The notes under the pieces were generated by a model, which had not been told where the DNA came from, made no database searches, and saw only the letters and a list, made by a program, of their open reading frames with translations. The translations under genes were made by a program, and so were the position numbers. Shown here in pieces: positions 1 to 9,331 of a stretch of 64,000 nucleotides of DNA (position 1 is its first letter; the number at the start of each line of letters is the position of its first letter). Source of the DNA: Streptococcaceae bacterium AF77-01CM03A (GTDB lineage Bacteria; Bacillota; Bacilli; Lactobacillales; Streptococcaceae); the NCBI GenBank assembly GCA_027665725.1, contig JAQDDS010000002.1:310001-374000 (forward strand). The letters are read 5' to 3'.

Positions 1-44
1 ATCTCGTGCTCAATATCTACAAGACAATATTAGGAAATTGTAAA

Positions 45-3000
45 ATGGAAAAGAAACATATTGAAAAGGTTATAAAATATTCTATTAGAAAGTTCTCTGT
101 TGGAGTCGGTTCTGCTGTTATCGGAGCCGTACTTTTCGGTGCTAACTACCTCTTGCTTGATCAAGTAGCAGCTAATGAAGTTTGTGAGCCAAATCAGGTA
201 CACTATCGTTATTTAGCAGAGCAAGAGCTGACAGAAGCTGAAAAGGCCCTTATTCATAAGGAACTTCCTTCTGATTTAAAACAAGATGATGTTGTTTATC
301 TTGTCTATAGAAAAAAAGAAGTTCATACACAATATCTACCAAATACTGGAAGTAAGGAGCTAGGTCTCGTTGGTCTTGGTTTTGCGACAGCTGCATTAGC
401 TGTACTAGTAATCTCTAAGAAGCGACCTAATAAGATAGCAGGTATTCTATTTATTGGTGCACTTGTAGGTAGCTACTTCATTCCTCAGACTATTCAAGCT
501 TTTGAAAATCAAATTCTTTTATCTTATAACCAAACAATCTCCGCTTGTAGTCAAGAAGATTTAGCCAACGGAGTCATTCAAATTGATGGATATGACTATA
601 TTGGTTACTTCAAAGAAGCTGATTTAAACCCATCACTACGTGAAAAAACACAAACTGAGAATCCTTCAAATCCAGTGACTGAGAAGCTGGAGACAGCAAA
701 AGGCACTCAGGAAGAAGGTCACGTAGGTGAAGCACTAGTTCAACCGGAGAATCCTGTATTTACAGGTGAAGTAACAGCTAAGGGCACCCAGGAAGAAGGT
801 CATGTAGGCGAGGCCCCAGTCCAGTCTGAGACTCCAACTTTTACAGGAGAAGTAAGAGCCAAGGGTACCCAGGAAGAAGGTCATGTAGGCGAGGCCCCAG
901 TCCAGCCTGAGGCTCCAGCTTTTACAGGAGAAGTAAGAGCCAAGGGTACCCAGGAAGAAGGTCATGTAGGCGAGGCCCCAGTCCAGCCTGAGGCTCCAGC
1001 TTTTACAGGAGAAGTAAGAGCCAAGGGTACCCAGGAAGAAGGTCATGTAGGCGAGGCCCCAGTCCAACCAGAATTACCAGTCTATACAGGAGAAGTAAGA
1101 GCCAAGGGTACTCAAGAAGAAGGTCATGTAGGAGAATCTCCAATCCAACCTGAACTCCCAGCCTATACAGATGAAGCAACAGCTAAAGGTACTCAGGAAG
1201 AGGGACACGAAGGTGAACCTCTCATTCAACCTAGCTTACCAGAATACAATGTGACAGAGTCAACTGTGACAGAAACAGAAACTGTTACAATTCCATATTC
1301 TACAGAATATCTATCGGATTCTAATCGCTATACAGACGAAGAAAGTGTTGTTCAAAAGGGTGAAGCTGGTAGTCAACTCATACATCGTGTCTATAAAACT
1401 GTAGATGGGGAGAAAGTTGGCGAAGCTATCACCACTAGTACGGAAGTTGTTAAAGCTCCTGTAGCTGAAAAAATCAGTCGCGGAACCAAACCAATTGAAG
1501 GCCAAACCGAAGAAGTTTCTGTTGAAGAAGTTCCTTTTAAAACAATAATGGAACAAGATTCTAGTCTACTCAAGGGTGCTGAAACAGTCGCACAAGTAGG
1601 TAAGAATGGTAAGAAGAAAATTACCAAAGTCTACAAGACTATCAAGGGTGTGAAAACTGCAGATGCCCCTACTGTTTCAGAGGAAATTGTTGAACAGGTA
1701 CAAGACCACATTATCAAAACAGGTACTAAGGAATTAGAAAAGCCTACTCTGACATTAACTAAAGTTGATACAGAAGAATTGAATCGAAGTGCAAAAGCAA
1801 CTTATAGCCTTAAGAAACCAGATGGAGTGACTATTAAGTCTATTCAAGCAGTGTTGAAAAAAGGCGATCATGTTATTAAGACATTTGCTATTTCAGAGTC
1901 TAATCTTGCGACAGCTTTAGCTGATTTAGATTATTACAAGGATTATACACTTGCGACGACTATGGTGTATGATCGTGGTAATGGTGACGAAGAAGAAGTT
2001 CTTAAGGAAGAACCACTGAGAATTGACCTTAAAAAAGTCGAAGTCAAAAATATTAAGGAAACAAGCTTAATCAGTGTGGATGACCAAGGTAATGAGACCG
2101 ACAGTAGTCTCTTGTCCGAGAAACCATCGAATGTTAAGCTTTACTACTTAAAAGTTACGACTCACGATAACAAGGTTACGAAACTAGCTGTTGATAAAAT
2201 CGAAGAAGTTACTGTAGATGGAAATAAACTATACAAAGTAACTGCTAAGGCACCTGATTTGATTCAACGTACTGCAGAGAATCGTTTCACTGAAGATTAT
2301 GTACACTATTTACCTAAGCCAAAAGCTCACGAAGGTGATGTTTACTACGACTTTAATGAACTTGTAAAAGCTATGCAAGCCAATCCTACTGGTACATTTA
2401 AACTTGGTAGCAATATGAATGCTAATAATGTACCAGCTGCTGGCAAATCTTATGTAACCAATGCTTTTAAAGGTTCATTGGGAAGTACTGATGGCAATAA
2501 ATTCGCTATTCATAATATCACTAGACCATTATTTGGAAACATTGAAGGTGGATCTGTCAAGGATCTCTTACTAGAAAATGTCAATATTGATATGCCTGGA
2601 GTTGATCGAGTAGCTCCAATTGCTAATGTCATCAAAAACAATGCAACTATCGAGAATGTCAAAGTAACAGGAAGTGTTGTTGGTAATAATGATGTAGCTG
2701 GTATTATCAATAAAATTGATGGTAGTGGAAAAGTAAGTAATGTCGCCTTTATCGGTAAACTTCACGCTGCTGGCAATAGAGGAGGCTATTTAGCTGGAAT
2801 TCTTGGTGAAAACTGGAAGGGTGTCGTTGAGAAAGCATACGTTGATGCTGAAATTACTGGTAATAAAGCAAAAGCTGCAGGTCTAGTCTATTCATCTCAA
2901 AATGGTGCTAATAACTACACGGTTGGTAAAGAAGGGGTCCTTAGAAATTCAGTTGCTAAAGGTTCTATCGAACTGAAAGAAGCTGTTCAATCTGGTGGAT

Positions 3001-5804
3001 TGCTGGGAACCAACTGGGCATTAGGTACTATTGAAGACAACATCACTATGATGAAAGTCAAAACTGGAGAGATGGTATTTGGTCACTCAGATATTGATGC
3101 TGACGACTACTTCACCTATTCAAGAACCAAACGTAATTATAGTGTTGATGGCGTGAGTGAAGGTAAGAAGTCCTTTAACAATTCACGTAAAATTCCAAGT
3201 ATCTCACTAGCAGAAGCCGAGAAGAAAATTGAAGCGATGGGAATCACTGCTGATAAATTTACCAGCAGCAAACCTATTGAAGACAAGCTTAATAATAGTC
3301 TTAACAAAGACGATCAATACAAAGCAATTGATAGTTATGATGCGACTCGGGAGCTAGCTTACCGTAATATCGCAAAACTTCAACCTTTCTATAATAAAGA
3401 GTGGATTGTCGACCAAGGGAATAAACTTGCTGCAGGAAGTCCTCTCCTAACTAAAGAAGTATTGTCTGTCACTGCCATGAGGGGCAATACCTTTGTGACG
3501 GAATTAGCTGATGCTGATCATATTATGATCCACTATGCAGATAAAACAAAAGATGTCTTCAGCATTACGCCGAAAGACTCTAAAGTCAAACAAGTGAAAG
3601 AGTATGGTATTGCAGAACTTGGTGAAGTTGTTTACACTCCAAACATGGTTGACAAAGACCGTAGTGATCTTATCAATGCTATTGTTGAAAAATTAAGTTC
3701 AGTAGAATTGCAATCAGATCCAATCTACACACACCTTGGTAGAACTGGTCCAAACAAGGTCAATGCTATTAAGAACCTTTACCTCGAAGAAACCTTCAAA
3801 GAAGTCAAGGATAATCTGGCTAAATTTGTGAAACAGTTGGTTGAAAATGAGGATCATCAATTAAACACAGATGAAGTGGCTAAACGTGCCCTTATCAAGA
3901 AAGTTGATGATAACAAGGCAGCGGTTCTCCTTGGTCTATCTTACCTCAATCGTTACTACGGAGTTAAGTTTGATAACTTTAATATCAAGCAACTCATGTT
4001 GTTCAAGCCAGACTTTTATGGTAAAAATGTAAGTGTGTTAGACCGTTTGATTGAAATTGGTTCAAAAGAAGATTATGTCAAAGGAACTCGTACACACGAT
4101 GCCTTCCGTGAAATAGTTGCTAAAAATACTCTTTCTGGTAACCTAAATGACTTCCTGAAATATAACATGGAACTCTTCACAAAAGATACAGACTTGAATG
4201 ATTGGTTTATAAAAGCAACTAAAGATAATGTCTATATCGTGGAACCAAAAACAACAAATCCTGATTTTGCTGATAAGAAACATCGAGCTTACGAAGGCTT
4301 AAATAACGATATGCATGGCAAGATGATTCTACCACTCTTGAACTTAAAAGATGCCCATATGTTCTTGATTTCAACATATAATACTATGGCCTACAGTTCA
4401 TTTGAAAAATATGGTAAGAACACTGAAGCAGAGCGTAATGCCTTCAAAGCTGAAATTGATAAGGTTGCTAAAGGACAACAGAATTACCTAGATTTCTGGT
4501 CACGTTTATCTCTAGATAAAGTACGTAATCAGCTCTTGAAGAGCAATAATATGGTTCCAACACCTGTACTAGACAACCAGAATTATAAAGGTATTAGTAC
4601 TGATCGCTATGGCCATACAAACAGTGGTAAAGATGTGGCGCCTATCCGTGAATTGTATGGACCTACAGACCGTTACCATGCGACTGATTGGCGGATGGGA
4701 GCTGTGGCTCGTGTTTATGCCAATCCATATAAGGATGATTCTGTCTTCTTTATGGTGACGGATATGGTTAGTGATTTTGGGGTTTCTGCCTTTACACACG
4801 AAACGACTCACGTTAATGACCGAATGGTTTATCTAGGTGGCTCAAGACACCGTGAAGGAACAGATCTTGAAGCATTTGCTCAAGGAATGTTACAAACTCC
4901 GTCAGTATCAAATCCAAATGGTGAGTACAAAGCCCTAGGTCTCAACATGGCTTATGAACGTCCAAACGATGGAAATCAATGGTATAACACTAATCCAAAT
5001 GACCTTAAATCACGTGACGAAATTGATCGTTACATGAAGGGCTATAATGATACGCTCATGCTTCTGGATTATCTTGAAGGAGAAGCTGTCCTCAATAAAG
5101 CAAATCAAGATTTAAACAACGCTTGGTTCAAGAAAGTAGACAAACAATACCGAGGAAATAACACCAAGAATCAATTCGATAAGGTGCGACCTTTGAGTGA
5201 TGAGGAAAAGGCTATTCCATTACGTACAGTAGATGACCTAGTAACTAACAACTTTATGACCAACCGTGGCCCAGGTAACAGAGTTTATAATCCATCTGAC
5301 TTTGATTCTGCTTATGTCACGGTTCCAATGATGTCTGGTATCTACGGTGGGAATACTAGTGAAGGTGCTCCTGGAGCTATGTCCTTCAAACACAATACTT
5401 TCAGAATCTGGGGTTACTATGGCTACGAAAAAGGCTTCCTAAACTATACTTCTAACATGCTAAAAGCTGAATCTAAGAAAGCTGGTAAAGAGACCCTAGG
5501 TGACGATTTCATCATCAACAAGATTTCTGAAGGAAAATTCAACAATCTCGAAGATTGGAAGAAAGCTTACTTCGAAGAAGTAGTGAATAACGCTAAAAAA
5601 GGAATTCAGTCTATTGAAATCGATGGTAAAACATACAATAGTTATGAAGAGTTGAAACGAGCATTTGCTGAAGCAGTTGATAAAGATAAGACCACTCTAA
5701 GTAATGGTTCTGTCAAATTTGATAACACCGTATCACTTAAAGAAAAACTCTTTAAGAAACTTCTTCAACAAACAGATAGCTTTAAATCTTCTATCTTTAG
5801 ATAA
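45..5804 (+). CDS. zmpB: ZmpB-like / IgA1-protease family (M26) surface zinc metalloprotease
   Basis: A cell-surface zinc endopeptidase of the M26 family, whose members cut host proteins such as IgA1. The ATG at 45 is chosen over an upstream in-frame GTG at 6 because AGGA lies about 9 nt before it and the protein then starts directly with a YSIRK signal segment. Domains in order (about 1919 residues): signal segment ~10-40; LPNTG sortase motif at 98-102, placed near the N terminus as is typical of this family, with hydrophobic segments after it; seven 27-residue repeats at ~217-405; G5-like region ~410-560; GLUG-like beta region ~770-1000; catalytic HETTH at 1585-1589 with a likely third zinc ligand E1609 in LEAFAQ. 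Sequence alone does not separate ZmpB from true IgA1 protease or other Zmp paralogues, so the symbol is provisional. A hairpin terminator follows directly. Confidence 0.9.
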   Translation: MEKKHIEKVIKYSIRKFSVGVGSAVIGAVLFGANYLLLDQVAANEVCEPNQVHYRYLAEQELTEAEKALIHKELPSDLKQDDVVYLVYRKKEVHTQYLPNTGSKELGLVGLGFATAALAVLVISKKRPNKIAGILFIGALVGSYFIPQTIQAFENQILLSYNQTISACSQEDLANGVIQIDGYDYIGYFKEADLNPSLREKTQTENPSNPVTEKLETAKGTQEEGHVGEALVQPENPVFTGEVTAKGTQEEGHVGEAPVQSETPTFTGEVRAKGTQEEGHVGEAPVQPEAPAFTGEVRAKGTQEEGHVGEAPVQPEAPAFTGEVRAKGTQEEGHVGEAPVQPELPVYTGEVRAKGTQEEGHVGESPIQPELPAYTDEATAKGTQEEGHEGEPLIQPSLPEYNVTESTVTETETVTIPYSTEYLSDSNRYTDEESVVQKGEAGSQLIHRVYKTVDGEKVGEAITTSTEVVKAPVAEKISRGTKPIEGQTEEVSVEEVPFKTIMEQDSSLLKGAETVAQVGKNGKKKITKVYKTIKGVKTADAPTVSEEIVEQVQDHIIKTGTKELEKPTLTLTKVDTEELNRSAKATYSLKKPDGVTIKSIQAVLKKGDHVIKTFAISESNLATALADLDYYKDYTLATTMVYDRGNGDEEEVLKEEPLRIDLKKVEVKNIKETSLISVDDQGNETDSSLLSEKPSNVKLYYLKVTTHDNKVTKLAVDKIEEVTVDGNKLYKVTAKAPDLIQRTAENRFTEDYVHYLPKPKAHEGDVYYDFNELVKAMQANPTGTFKLGSNMNANNVPAAGKSYVTNAFKGSLGSTDGNKFAIHNITRPLFGNIEGGSVKDLLLENVNIDMPGVDRVAPIANVIKNNATIENVKVTGSVVGNNDVAGIINKIDGSGKVSNVAFIGKLHAAGNRGGYLAGILGENWKGVVEKAYVDAEITGNKAKAAGLVYSSQNGANNYTVGKEGVLRNSVAKGSIELKEAVQSGGLLGTNWALGTIEDNITMMKVKTGEMVFGHSDIDADDYFTYSRTKRNYSVDGVSEGKKSFNNSRKIPSISLAEAEKKIEAMGITADKFTSSKPIEDKLNNSLNKDDQYKAIDSYDATRELAYRNIAKLQPFYNKEWIVDQGNKLAAGSPLLTKEVLSVTAMRGNTFVTELADADHIMIHYADKTKDVFSITPKDSKVKQVKEYGIAELGEVVYTPNMVDKDRSDLINAIVEKLSSVELQSDPIYTHLGRTGPNKVNAIKNLYLEETFKEVKDNLAKFVKQLVENEDHQLNTDEVAKRALIKKVDDNKAAVLLGLSYLNRYYGVKFDNFNIKQLMLFKPDFYGKNVSVLDRLIEIGSKEDYVKGTRTHDAFREIVAKNTLSGNLNDFLKYNMELFTKDTDLNDWFIKATKDNVYIVEPKTTNPDFADKKHRAYEGLNNDMHGKMILPLLNLKDAHMFLISTYNTMAYSSFEKYGKNTEAERNAFKAEIDKVAKGQQNYLDFWSRLSLDKVRNQLLKSNNMVPTPVLDNQNYKGISTDRYGHTNSGKDVAPIRELYGPTDRYHATDWRMGAVARVYANPYKDDSVFFMVTDMVSDFGVSAFTHETTHVNDRMVYLGGSRHREGTDLEAFAQGMLQTPSVSNPNGEYKALGLNMAYERPNDGNQWYNTNPNDLKSRDEIDRYMKGYNDTLMLLDYLEGEAVLNKANQDLNNAWFKKVDKQYRGNNTKNQFDKVRPLSDEEKAIPLRTVDDLVTNNFMTNRGPGNRVYNPSDFDSAYVTVPMMSGIYGGNTSEGAPGAMSFKHNTFRIWGYYGYEKGFLNYTSNMLKAESKKAGKETLGDDFIINKISEGKFNNLEDWKKAYFEEVVNNAKKGIQSIEIDGKTYNSYEELKRAFAEAVDKDKTTLSNGSVKFDNTVSLKEKLFKKLLQQTDSFKSSIFR
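693..1259 (+). repeat. Seven 81-bp tandem repeats inside zmpB
   Basis: Seven in-frame 81-bp units, each encoding 27 residues that begin (T/R)AKGTQEEGHVGE and end in (F/Y)TGEV or a variant. The middle units are nearly identical at DNA level and the outer ones more diverged, as expected if unequal exchange homogenises the centre. The acidic, proline-containing units probably form a wall-spanning stalk. The opposite strand is also open here, which is a by-product of the repeat. Confidence 0.9.
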
Positions 5805-5811
5805 TTAATGG

Positions 5812-5843
5812 ACTCTCATCTGCTAAGCAGGTGGGAGTTTTCT
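5812..5843 (+). terminator. Terminator after zmpB
   Basis: An interrupted hairpin (ACTCTC..CTGC / GCAG..GGGAGT) followed by TTTTC lies 8 nt after the zmpB stop and separates it from the thioredoxin gene. Confidence 0.75.
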
Positions 5844-5964
5844 TGTCATCAAGAAGTGCTATTAATTTCCGAGCAGATTCCAAGTATTTTTAGAAAGGTA
5901 GGTATATAATAGAGCTATGAAATCGTTATCTATATTCATATATCTAATAAGAAAGGTGATGGAA

Positions 5965-6525
5965 ATGAAAAAATGGCAAGCAACTGTATTGGTCTGTGCT
6001 AGTCTGGTCTGTCTATCGGCTTGTAACAATCAGACGACGAGCGAGGCTGATAAACAAAATGAAGACAAACAAGCGCAAGTTAGCTCTCAGGTAGCAAAAA
6101 AAGGAGAAGAAGTTCCAGATTTTGAGCTTACGGGAGTTGATGGTAAAACGTATCGCCTATCAGATTATAAAGGCAAAAAGGTCTATATAAAATTTTGGGC
6201 TTCTTGGTGTTCTGTCTGTCTAGCTAGTTTACCTGATACCGATGAACTTGCAAAGGAAGCTGGCGATGACTTTGTAATTTTGACAGTTGTTTCTCCTGGT
6301 CAAAAAGGAGAGCAAGCAGAAGAAGCCTTCAAAAAATGGTATCAGGGCTTGGACTATAAAAATCTCCCTGTCCTTTTAGACCCTTCGGGAAAACTCTTAG
6401 CAAGTTACGGAGTCCGTTCTTATCCGACTCAGGCCTTTATTGATAAAGAAGGAAAACTAGTCAAGACTCAACCAGGCTTTATGGATAAGGCAAGTATTGT
6501 AGAAACTCTGAAAAGCATAGATTAG
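5965..6525 (+). CDS. etrx1: Extracellular thioredoxin-like lipoprotein (TlpA/Etrx type)
   Basis: A membrane-anchored thiol-disulfide reductase of 186 residues that is expected to pass electrons to methionine sulfoxide reductase outside the membrane. The ATG at 5965 is preferred because GAAAGG lies 8 nt upstream and the protein then begins with a lysine, a hydrophobic stretch and a lipobox ending LSAC. A thioredoxin fold (redoxin/AhpC-TSA type) follows, with active site WCSVC and a cis-proline region SYPTQ. It sits 9 nt before msrAB, so the two are almost certainly one operon. In pneumococcus, as I recall, the equivalent operon also begins with a ccdA membrane partner; here zmpB takes that place and no ccdA is present in the window. 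Confidence 0.88.
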   Translation: MKKWQATVLVCASLVCLSACNNQTTSEADKQNEDKQAQVSSQVAKKGEEVPDFELTGVDGKTYRLSDYKGKKVYIKFWASWCSVCLASLPDTDELAKEAGDDFVILTVVSPGQKGEQAEEAFKKWYQGLDYKNLPVLLDPSGKLLASYGVRSYPTQAFIDKEGKLVKTQPGFMDKASIVETLKSID

Positions 6526-6534
6526 AGGCTACTC

Positions 6535-7650
6535 ATGAATGATAAATTAAAAACAATACTCTTAATTGGAGTGATCATTTGCATCATCATCGGAATTTTG
6601 TTTCTTTTGGAAAAAAGAAGCGCTAGCTACACCGATACCTCTCAAATTGAGAAGGCAGCAGTTAGCCAGGGTCAAGGTGCTAAGAAAAAAACGGAGCCAG
6701 ATAAAAATGCTGACCTACATGAAATCTATCTAGCTGGAGGCTGTTTCTGGGGAGTCGAAGAATATTTTTCTCGAGTGGCAGGTGTGACAGATGCTGTTTC
6801 TGGCTATGCGAATGGTAGAGGAGAAACTACCCAGTATGAATTAATCGGCCAAACAGGGCATGCTGAGACTGTTCATGTGACCTACGATGCCAATCAAATT
6901 ACTTTAAAAGAAATCTTGCTCCATTATTTCCGCATTATCAATCCAATTAGTAAGAATAAGCAGGGAAATGATGTGGGGACTCAGTACAGAACGGGAGTCT
7001 ACTATAAGGACGATCAGGACCTAGAAGTCATCAATCAAGTCTTTGAGCAAGTTGCTCAAAAGTATGACCAGCCTCTAGCGGTTGAAAGGGAAGCCTTATC
7101 TAATTTTATCGTGGCTGAGGACTACCACCAAGACTATCTCCAGAAAAATCCAAATGGATATTGCCATATCAATGTCAATCAAGCAGCCTATCCGGTCATT
7201 GATGCGAGTAAATATCCAAAACCGAGTGACGATGAATTGAAAAAACTCCTCTCTCCTGAAGAGTATGCAGTGACTCAAAATAGTCAAACAGAACGGGCCT
7301 TTTCAAATCGTTACTGGGATAAATTTGAAGCAGGTATTTATGTGGATGTAGCAACTGGTGAACCACTCTTTTCTTCGAAAGATAAATTTGAATCGGGTTG
7401 TGGTTGGCCAAGTTTTACCCAGCCTATCAGTCCAGATGTTGCGACCTACAAGGAAGACAAGTCTTATAATATGGTCAGAACAGAAGTCAGAAGCCGAACT
7501 GGTGATTCCCACTTAGGACATGTTTTTACAGATGGACCTAAGGACAAGGGAGGGCTTCGCTATTGTATTAACAGCCTGTCTATCCGTTTTATTCCAAAGG
7601 ATCAAATGGAAGAAAAGGGTTATGGTTATTTGTTAGATTATGTTGAGTGA
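6535..7650 (+). CDS. msrAB: Bifunctional peptide methionine sulfoxide reductase MsrA/MsrB, membrane anchored
   Basis: Reduces both the S and R epimers of methionine sulfoxide in oxidised proteins. The 371 residues comprise an N-terminal membrane anchor (~5-25), a linker, an MsrA domain with catalytic motif [11 protein letters not shown] at ~67-77, and an MsrB domain with CGWPSF and the resolving or catalytic RYCINSLS near the C terminus. The anchor puts both catalytic domains outside the membrane, matching the extracellular thioredoxin encoded just upstream, its likely electron donor. This repair fits an organism that makes H2O2 through the SpxB encoded later in the window. Confidence 0.95.
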   Translation: MNDKLKTILLIGVIICIIIGILFLLEKRSASYTDTSQIEKAAVSQGQGAKKKTEPDKNADLHEIYLAGGCFWGVEEYFSRVAGVTDAVSGYANGRGETTQYELIGQTGHAETVHVTYDANQITLKEILLHYFRIINPISKNKQGNDVGTQYRTGVYYKDDQDLEVINQVFEQVAQKYDQPLAVEREALSNFIVAEDYHQDYLQKNPNGYCHINVNQAAYPVIDASKYPKPSDDELKKLLSPEEYAVTQNSQTERAFSNRYWDKFEAGIYVDVATGEPLFSSKDKFESGCGWPSFTQPISPDVATYKEDKSYNMVRTEVRSRTGDSHLGHVFTDGPKDKGGLRYCINSLSIRFIPKDQMEEKGYGYLLDYVE

Positions 7651-7781
7651 ACGTGATATTTTTAAAAAATAGTTTACTAAAAATGTTTTAGATTCATATT
7701 TGATTTTTTTAGAAGTGTTGACTTTAATATTTGAAGTCTAATTGCTCCTAAATAAAGATGTTTTTAAATAAAAGAAAAAAA

Positions 7782-7847
7782 TTATCAAAAAACGATAAAA
7801 AAGTGTTGCATTTCGAAAAAATTATGCTATACTAGATATATCGATAA
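7782..7847 (+). promoter_or_regulatory. Promoter of the DUF2975/XRE cassette with GATAA-type inverted repeats
   Basis: TTGCAT (7806-7811), a 16-bp spacer and an extended TGC-TATACT (7828-7833) form a good sigma-A promoter. It is flanked by TTATC-N7-GATAA (7782-7798) upstream and the palindrome TATCGATA (7839-7846) at the start of transcription. These half-sites on both sides are candidate operators for the XRE regulator encoded by the third gene. The operator role is inferred. Confidence 0.55.
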
Positions 7848-7866
7848 ACAATAATAAGTTTTCGAG

Positions 7867-7895
7867 TAGTAACAAAAAGAGCTCATTTGTTGCTA
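7867..7895 (+). promoter_or_regulatory. 5' leader hairpin of the DUF2975 cassette
   Basis: TAGTAACAAA pairs with TTTGTTGCTA over 10 bp (one G-U) around a 9-nt loop containing the palindrome GAGCTC. No U-run follows, so it is not a terminator. It may stabilise the mRNA or act post-transcriptionally. Confidence 0.4.
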
Positions 7896-7929
7896 AAACT
7901 AAAAATATTTTATAAAAGAGGAAATCATC

Positions 7930-8421
7930 ATGAAAAAAACTACATCAACTAAAATCGTAAACTTTACTAAATCAATTGTTACACTAGGTTCTAATTTCGG
8001 AATCTTTACCCTCAGTTTCTTTAGTATCGCTTCCTTAGTACTTTTCCTTGGTCAATTTGATATCAGCCAACTAATATCTGAAGGTGCAGAGGTAACAAGG
8101 TCAGGCTATGAAGCGTGGGGAGGAGTTAATGCCTTTGTTCTAACCTTTGTTGCTGGTAATACACTTCTGACATATGGCCTTATCAAATTAAAACAGTTTG
8201 CTAAGGACTTTAAAGAAAGCGATCTTTTTGAAGATACAACCATTTCATTCTTGAAAAAGGGTGCAATTTTAATGACACTTGTAGGAGCAATCCAAGGTAT
8301 TACAGAACTTATTCTTAACCCAGCTCATCTTATTTTTAACTTCTCGATTGCAGCATTTTTGTTTTTTGCTAGCTTGGTGCTTTCTTTTATCAAAAATCAA
8401 TTTTCAGATAAAGTAGCATAA
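7930..8421 (+). CDS. Small four-helix membrane protein, DUF2975-like
   Basis: A 163-residue integral membrane protein of unknown function. Hydrophobic segments lie at about 17-45, 70-90, 110-130 and 135-157. Between helices 2 and 3 is a charged stretch (LKQFAKDFKESDLFED) whose position matches the same loop in the next gene, so I read the pair as distant paralogues. AGAGG lies ahead of the ATG. It is the first gene of a three-gene unit ending in a Cro/XRE regulator, a context I associate with DUF2975 proteins. The exact family assignment is an inference from topology and context; no catalytic motif is visible. Confidence 0.6.
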   Translation: MKKTTSTKIVNFTKSIVTLGSNFGIFTLSFFSIASLVLFLGQFDISQLISEGAEVTRSGYEAWGGVNAFVLTFVAGNTLLTYGLIKLKQFAKDFKESDLFEDTTISFLKKGAILMTLVGAIQGITELILNPAHLIFNFSIAAFLFFASLVLSFIKNQFSDKVA

Positions 8422-8496
8422 TACATGTACGTAACACTTACTAATATTGTATAATTGTATAATATAGTAGAGATTAGAAACGAGGTTTTGAAATTA

Positions 8497-8973
8497 ATGT
8501 CTAAGAAAAATTCCTACTTACCATTTGCTTTAGGTTTTATTAATATCCTACTTTTTATCTTGGGAGTATCTTTAGTTATATCCATCTTTTTAACAGTTTT
8601 CAATGTAACTGAGATTAGCCTATTTAACCTTGGGACTATTTCTTTAAAACCTGATATGGTGAATACTTCAATACTAGTGAGTGCTTTGTCCTTTATCAAT
8701 AGCTTTATCATTCTGTTTGTACTATTCTGTGTTAGACAGTTCTTCCAAAATATTATTCATGAACAGATTTTTACAAGTCATAATGTCAAACTTGCTAATC
8801 GTATTTCTCTTTCTCTCTTTATTGCCTCATTTCTAGGAGATGGTATTTTGACACTCAATGGTTATTCATTTCTGAATATAACTTTCATAGTTACTGCTCT
8901 CGTTGTTTGGACAATTGGTAAAGTCCTTGAAAAAGCAAACGAAATTGCAGAAGAAAATGAGTTTACAATTTAG
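8497..8973 (+). CDS. DUF2975 family membrane protein
   Basis: A 158-residue protein with four predicted membrane helices (roughly 8-35, 55-85, 105-122, 127-145) and the DUF2975-type loop RQFFQNIIHEQIFTSHN between helices 2 and 3. The ATG at 8497 is preferred over an upstream TTG because ACGAGG lies 11 nt before it. The gene begins 75 nt after the preceding membrane gene and ends 17 nt before the XRE gene. Function is unknown; in other Firmicutes such proteins sit beside YozG-type regulators, suggesting a membrane component that works with, or is controlled by, the regulator. Confidence 0.7.
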   Translation: MSKKNSYLPFALGFINILLFILGVSLVISIFLTVFNVTEISLFNLGTISLKPDMVNTSILVSALSFINSFIILFVLFCVRQFFQNIIHEQIFTSHNVKLANRISLSLFIASFLGDGILTLNGYSFLNITFIVTALVVWTIGKVLEKANEIAEENEFTI

Positions 8974-8990
8974 AGAAAGGAGAATATCAC

Positions 8991-9194
8991 ATGATTGTTA
9001 TTAATCTAGATGTCGAATTAGCCAAGAAAAAAATGCGTTCAGGAGATTTAGCAGAACGTGTAGGTATTACTCCCGCAAATCTTTCAATACTGAAAACAGG
9101 TAAGGCCAAAGCTATACGTTTTTCAACGCTAGAAGCCATTTGTAAAGAACTTGGGTGCCAACCTGGTGATATATTGGAATATGTGCCAGATTAA
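8991..9194 (+). CDS. YozG-type Cro/C1 (XRE) transcriptional regulator
   Basis: A 67-residue single-domain DNA-binding protein. The helix-turn-helix covers most of the chain (GDLAERVGITPANLSILKTG, residues ~18-37), followed by the typical ending ICKELGCQPGDILEY. There is no extra ligand or dimerisation domain. It has a strong AGAAAGGAG ribosome binding site and is the last gene of the cassette, which suggests autoregulation through the GATAA-type inverted repeats around the promoter near 7.8 kb. Family identification is firm; the target is inferred. Confidence 0.88.
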   Translation: MIVINLDVELAKKKMRSGDLAERVGITPANLSILKTGKAKAIRFSTLEAICKELGCQPGDILEYVPD

Positions 9195-9197
9195 AAA

Positions 9198-9228
9198 GTG
9201 GTTCAGCATAAGCTGAACCTTTTTATTT
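9198..9228 (+). terminator. Terminator of the DUF2975/XRE cassette
   Basis: GGTTCAGC-ataa-GCTGAACC is a perfect 8-bp stem followed by TTTTTATTTT, four bases after the XRE stop codon. Confidence 0.9.
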
Positions 9229-9314
9229 TGTTAAATTATATAAAGAATTCTAAAACATTTCCTGATAATCTGATAAAAAATACTGACTAGATAAATTCTA
9301 GGGACCTTCTTATT

Positions 9315-9331
9315 TATGGTATACTTAGGAT
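9315..9331 (+). promoter_or_regulatory. Extended -10 promoter immediately before pabB
   Basis: The sequence ATGGTATACT gives an extended TGG-TATACT -10 (hexamer 9320-9325). The pabB ATG begins 7 nt after the hexamer, so predicted transcription starts at or next to the start codon. No convincing Shine-Dalgarno sequence fits in the remaining space. Confidence 0.5.

Noticed and set aside
6..44. GTG at position 6 as the zmpB start
   Set aside because: The ATG at 45 has AGGA upstream and places the YSIRK signal at the N terminus; the upstream 13 residues are not typical of this family.
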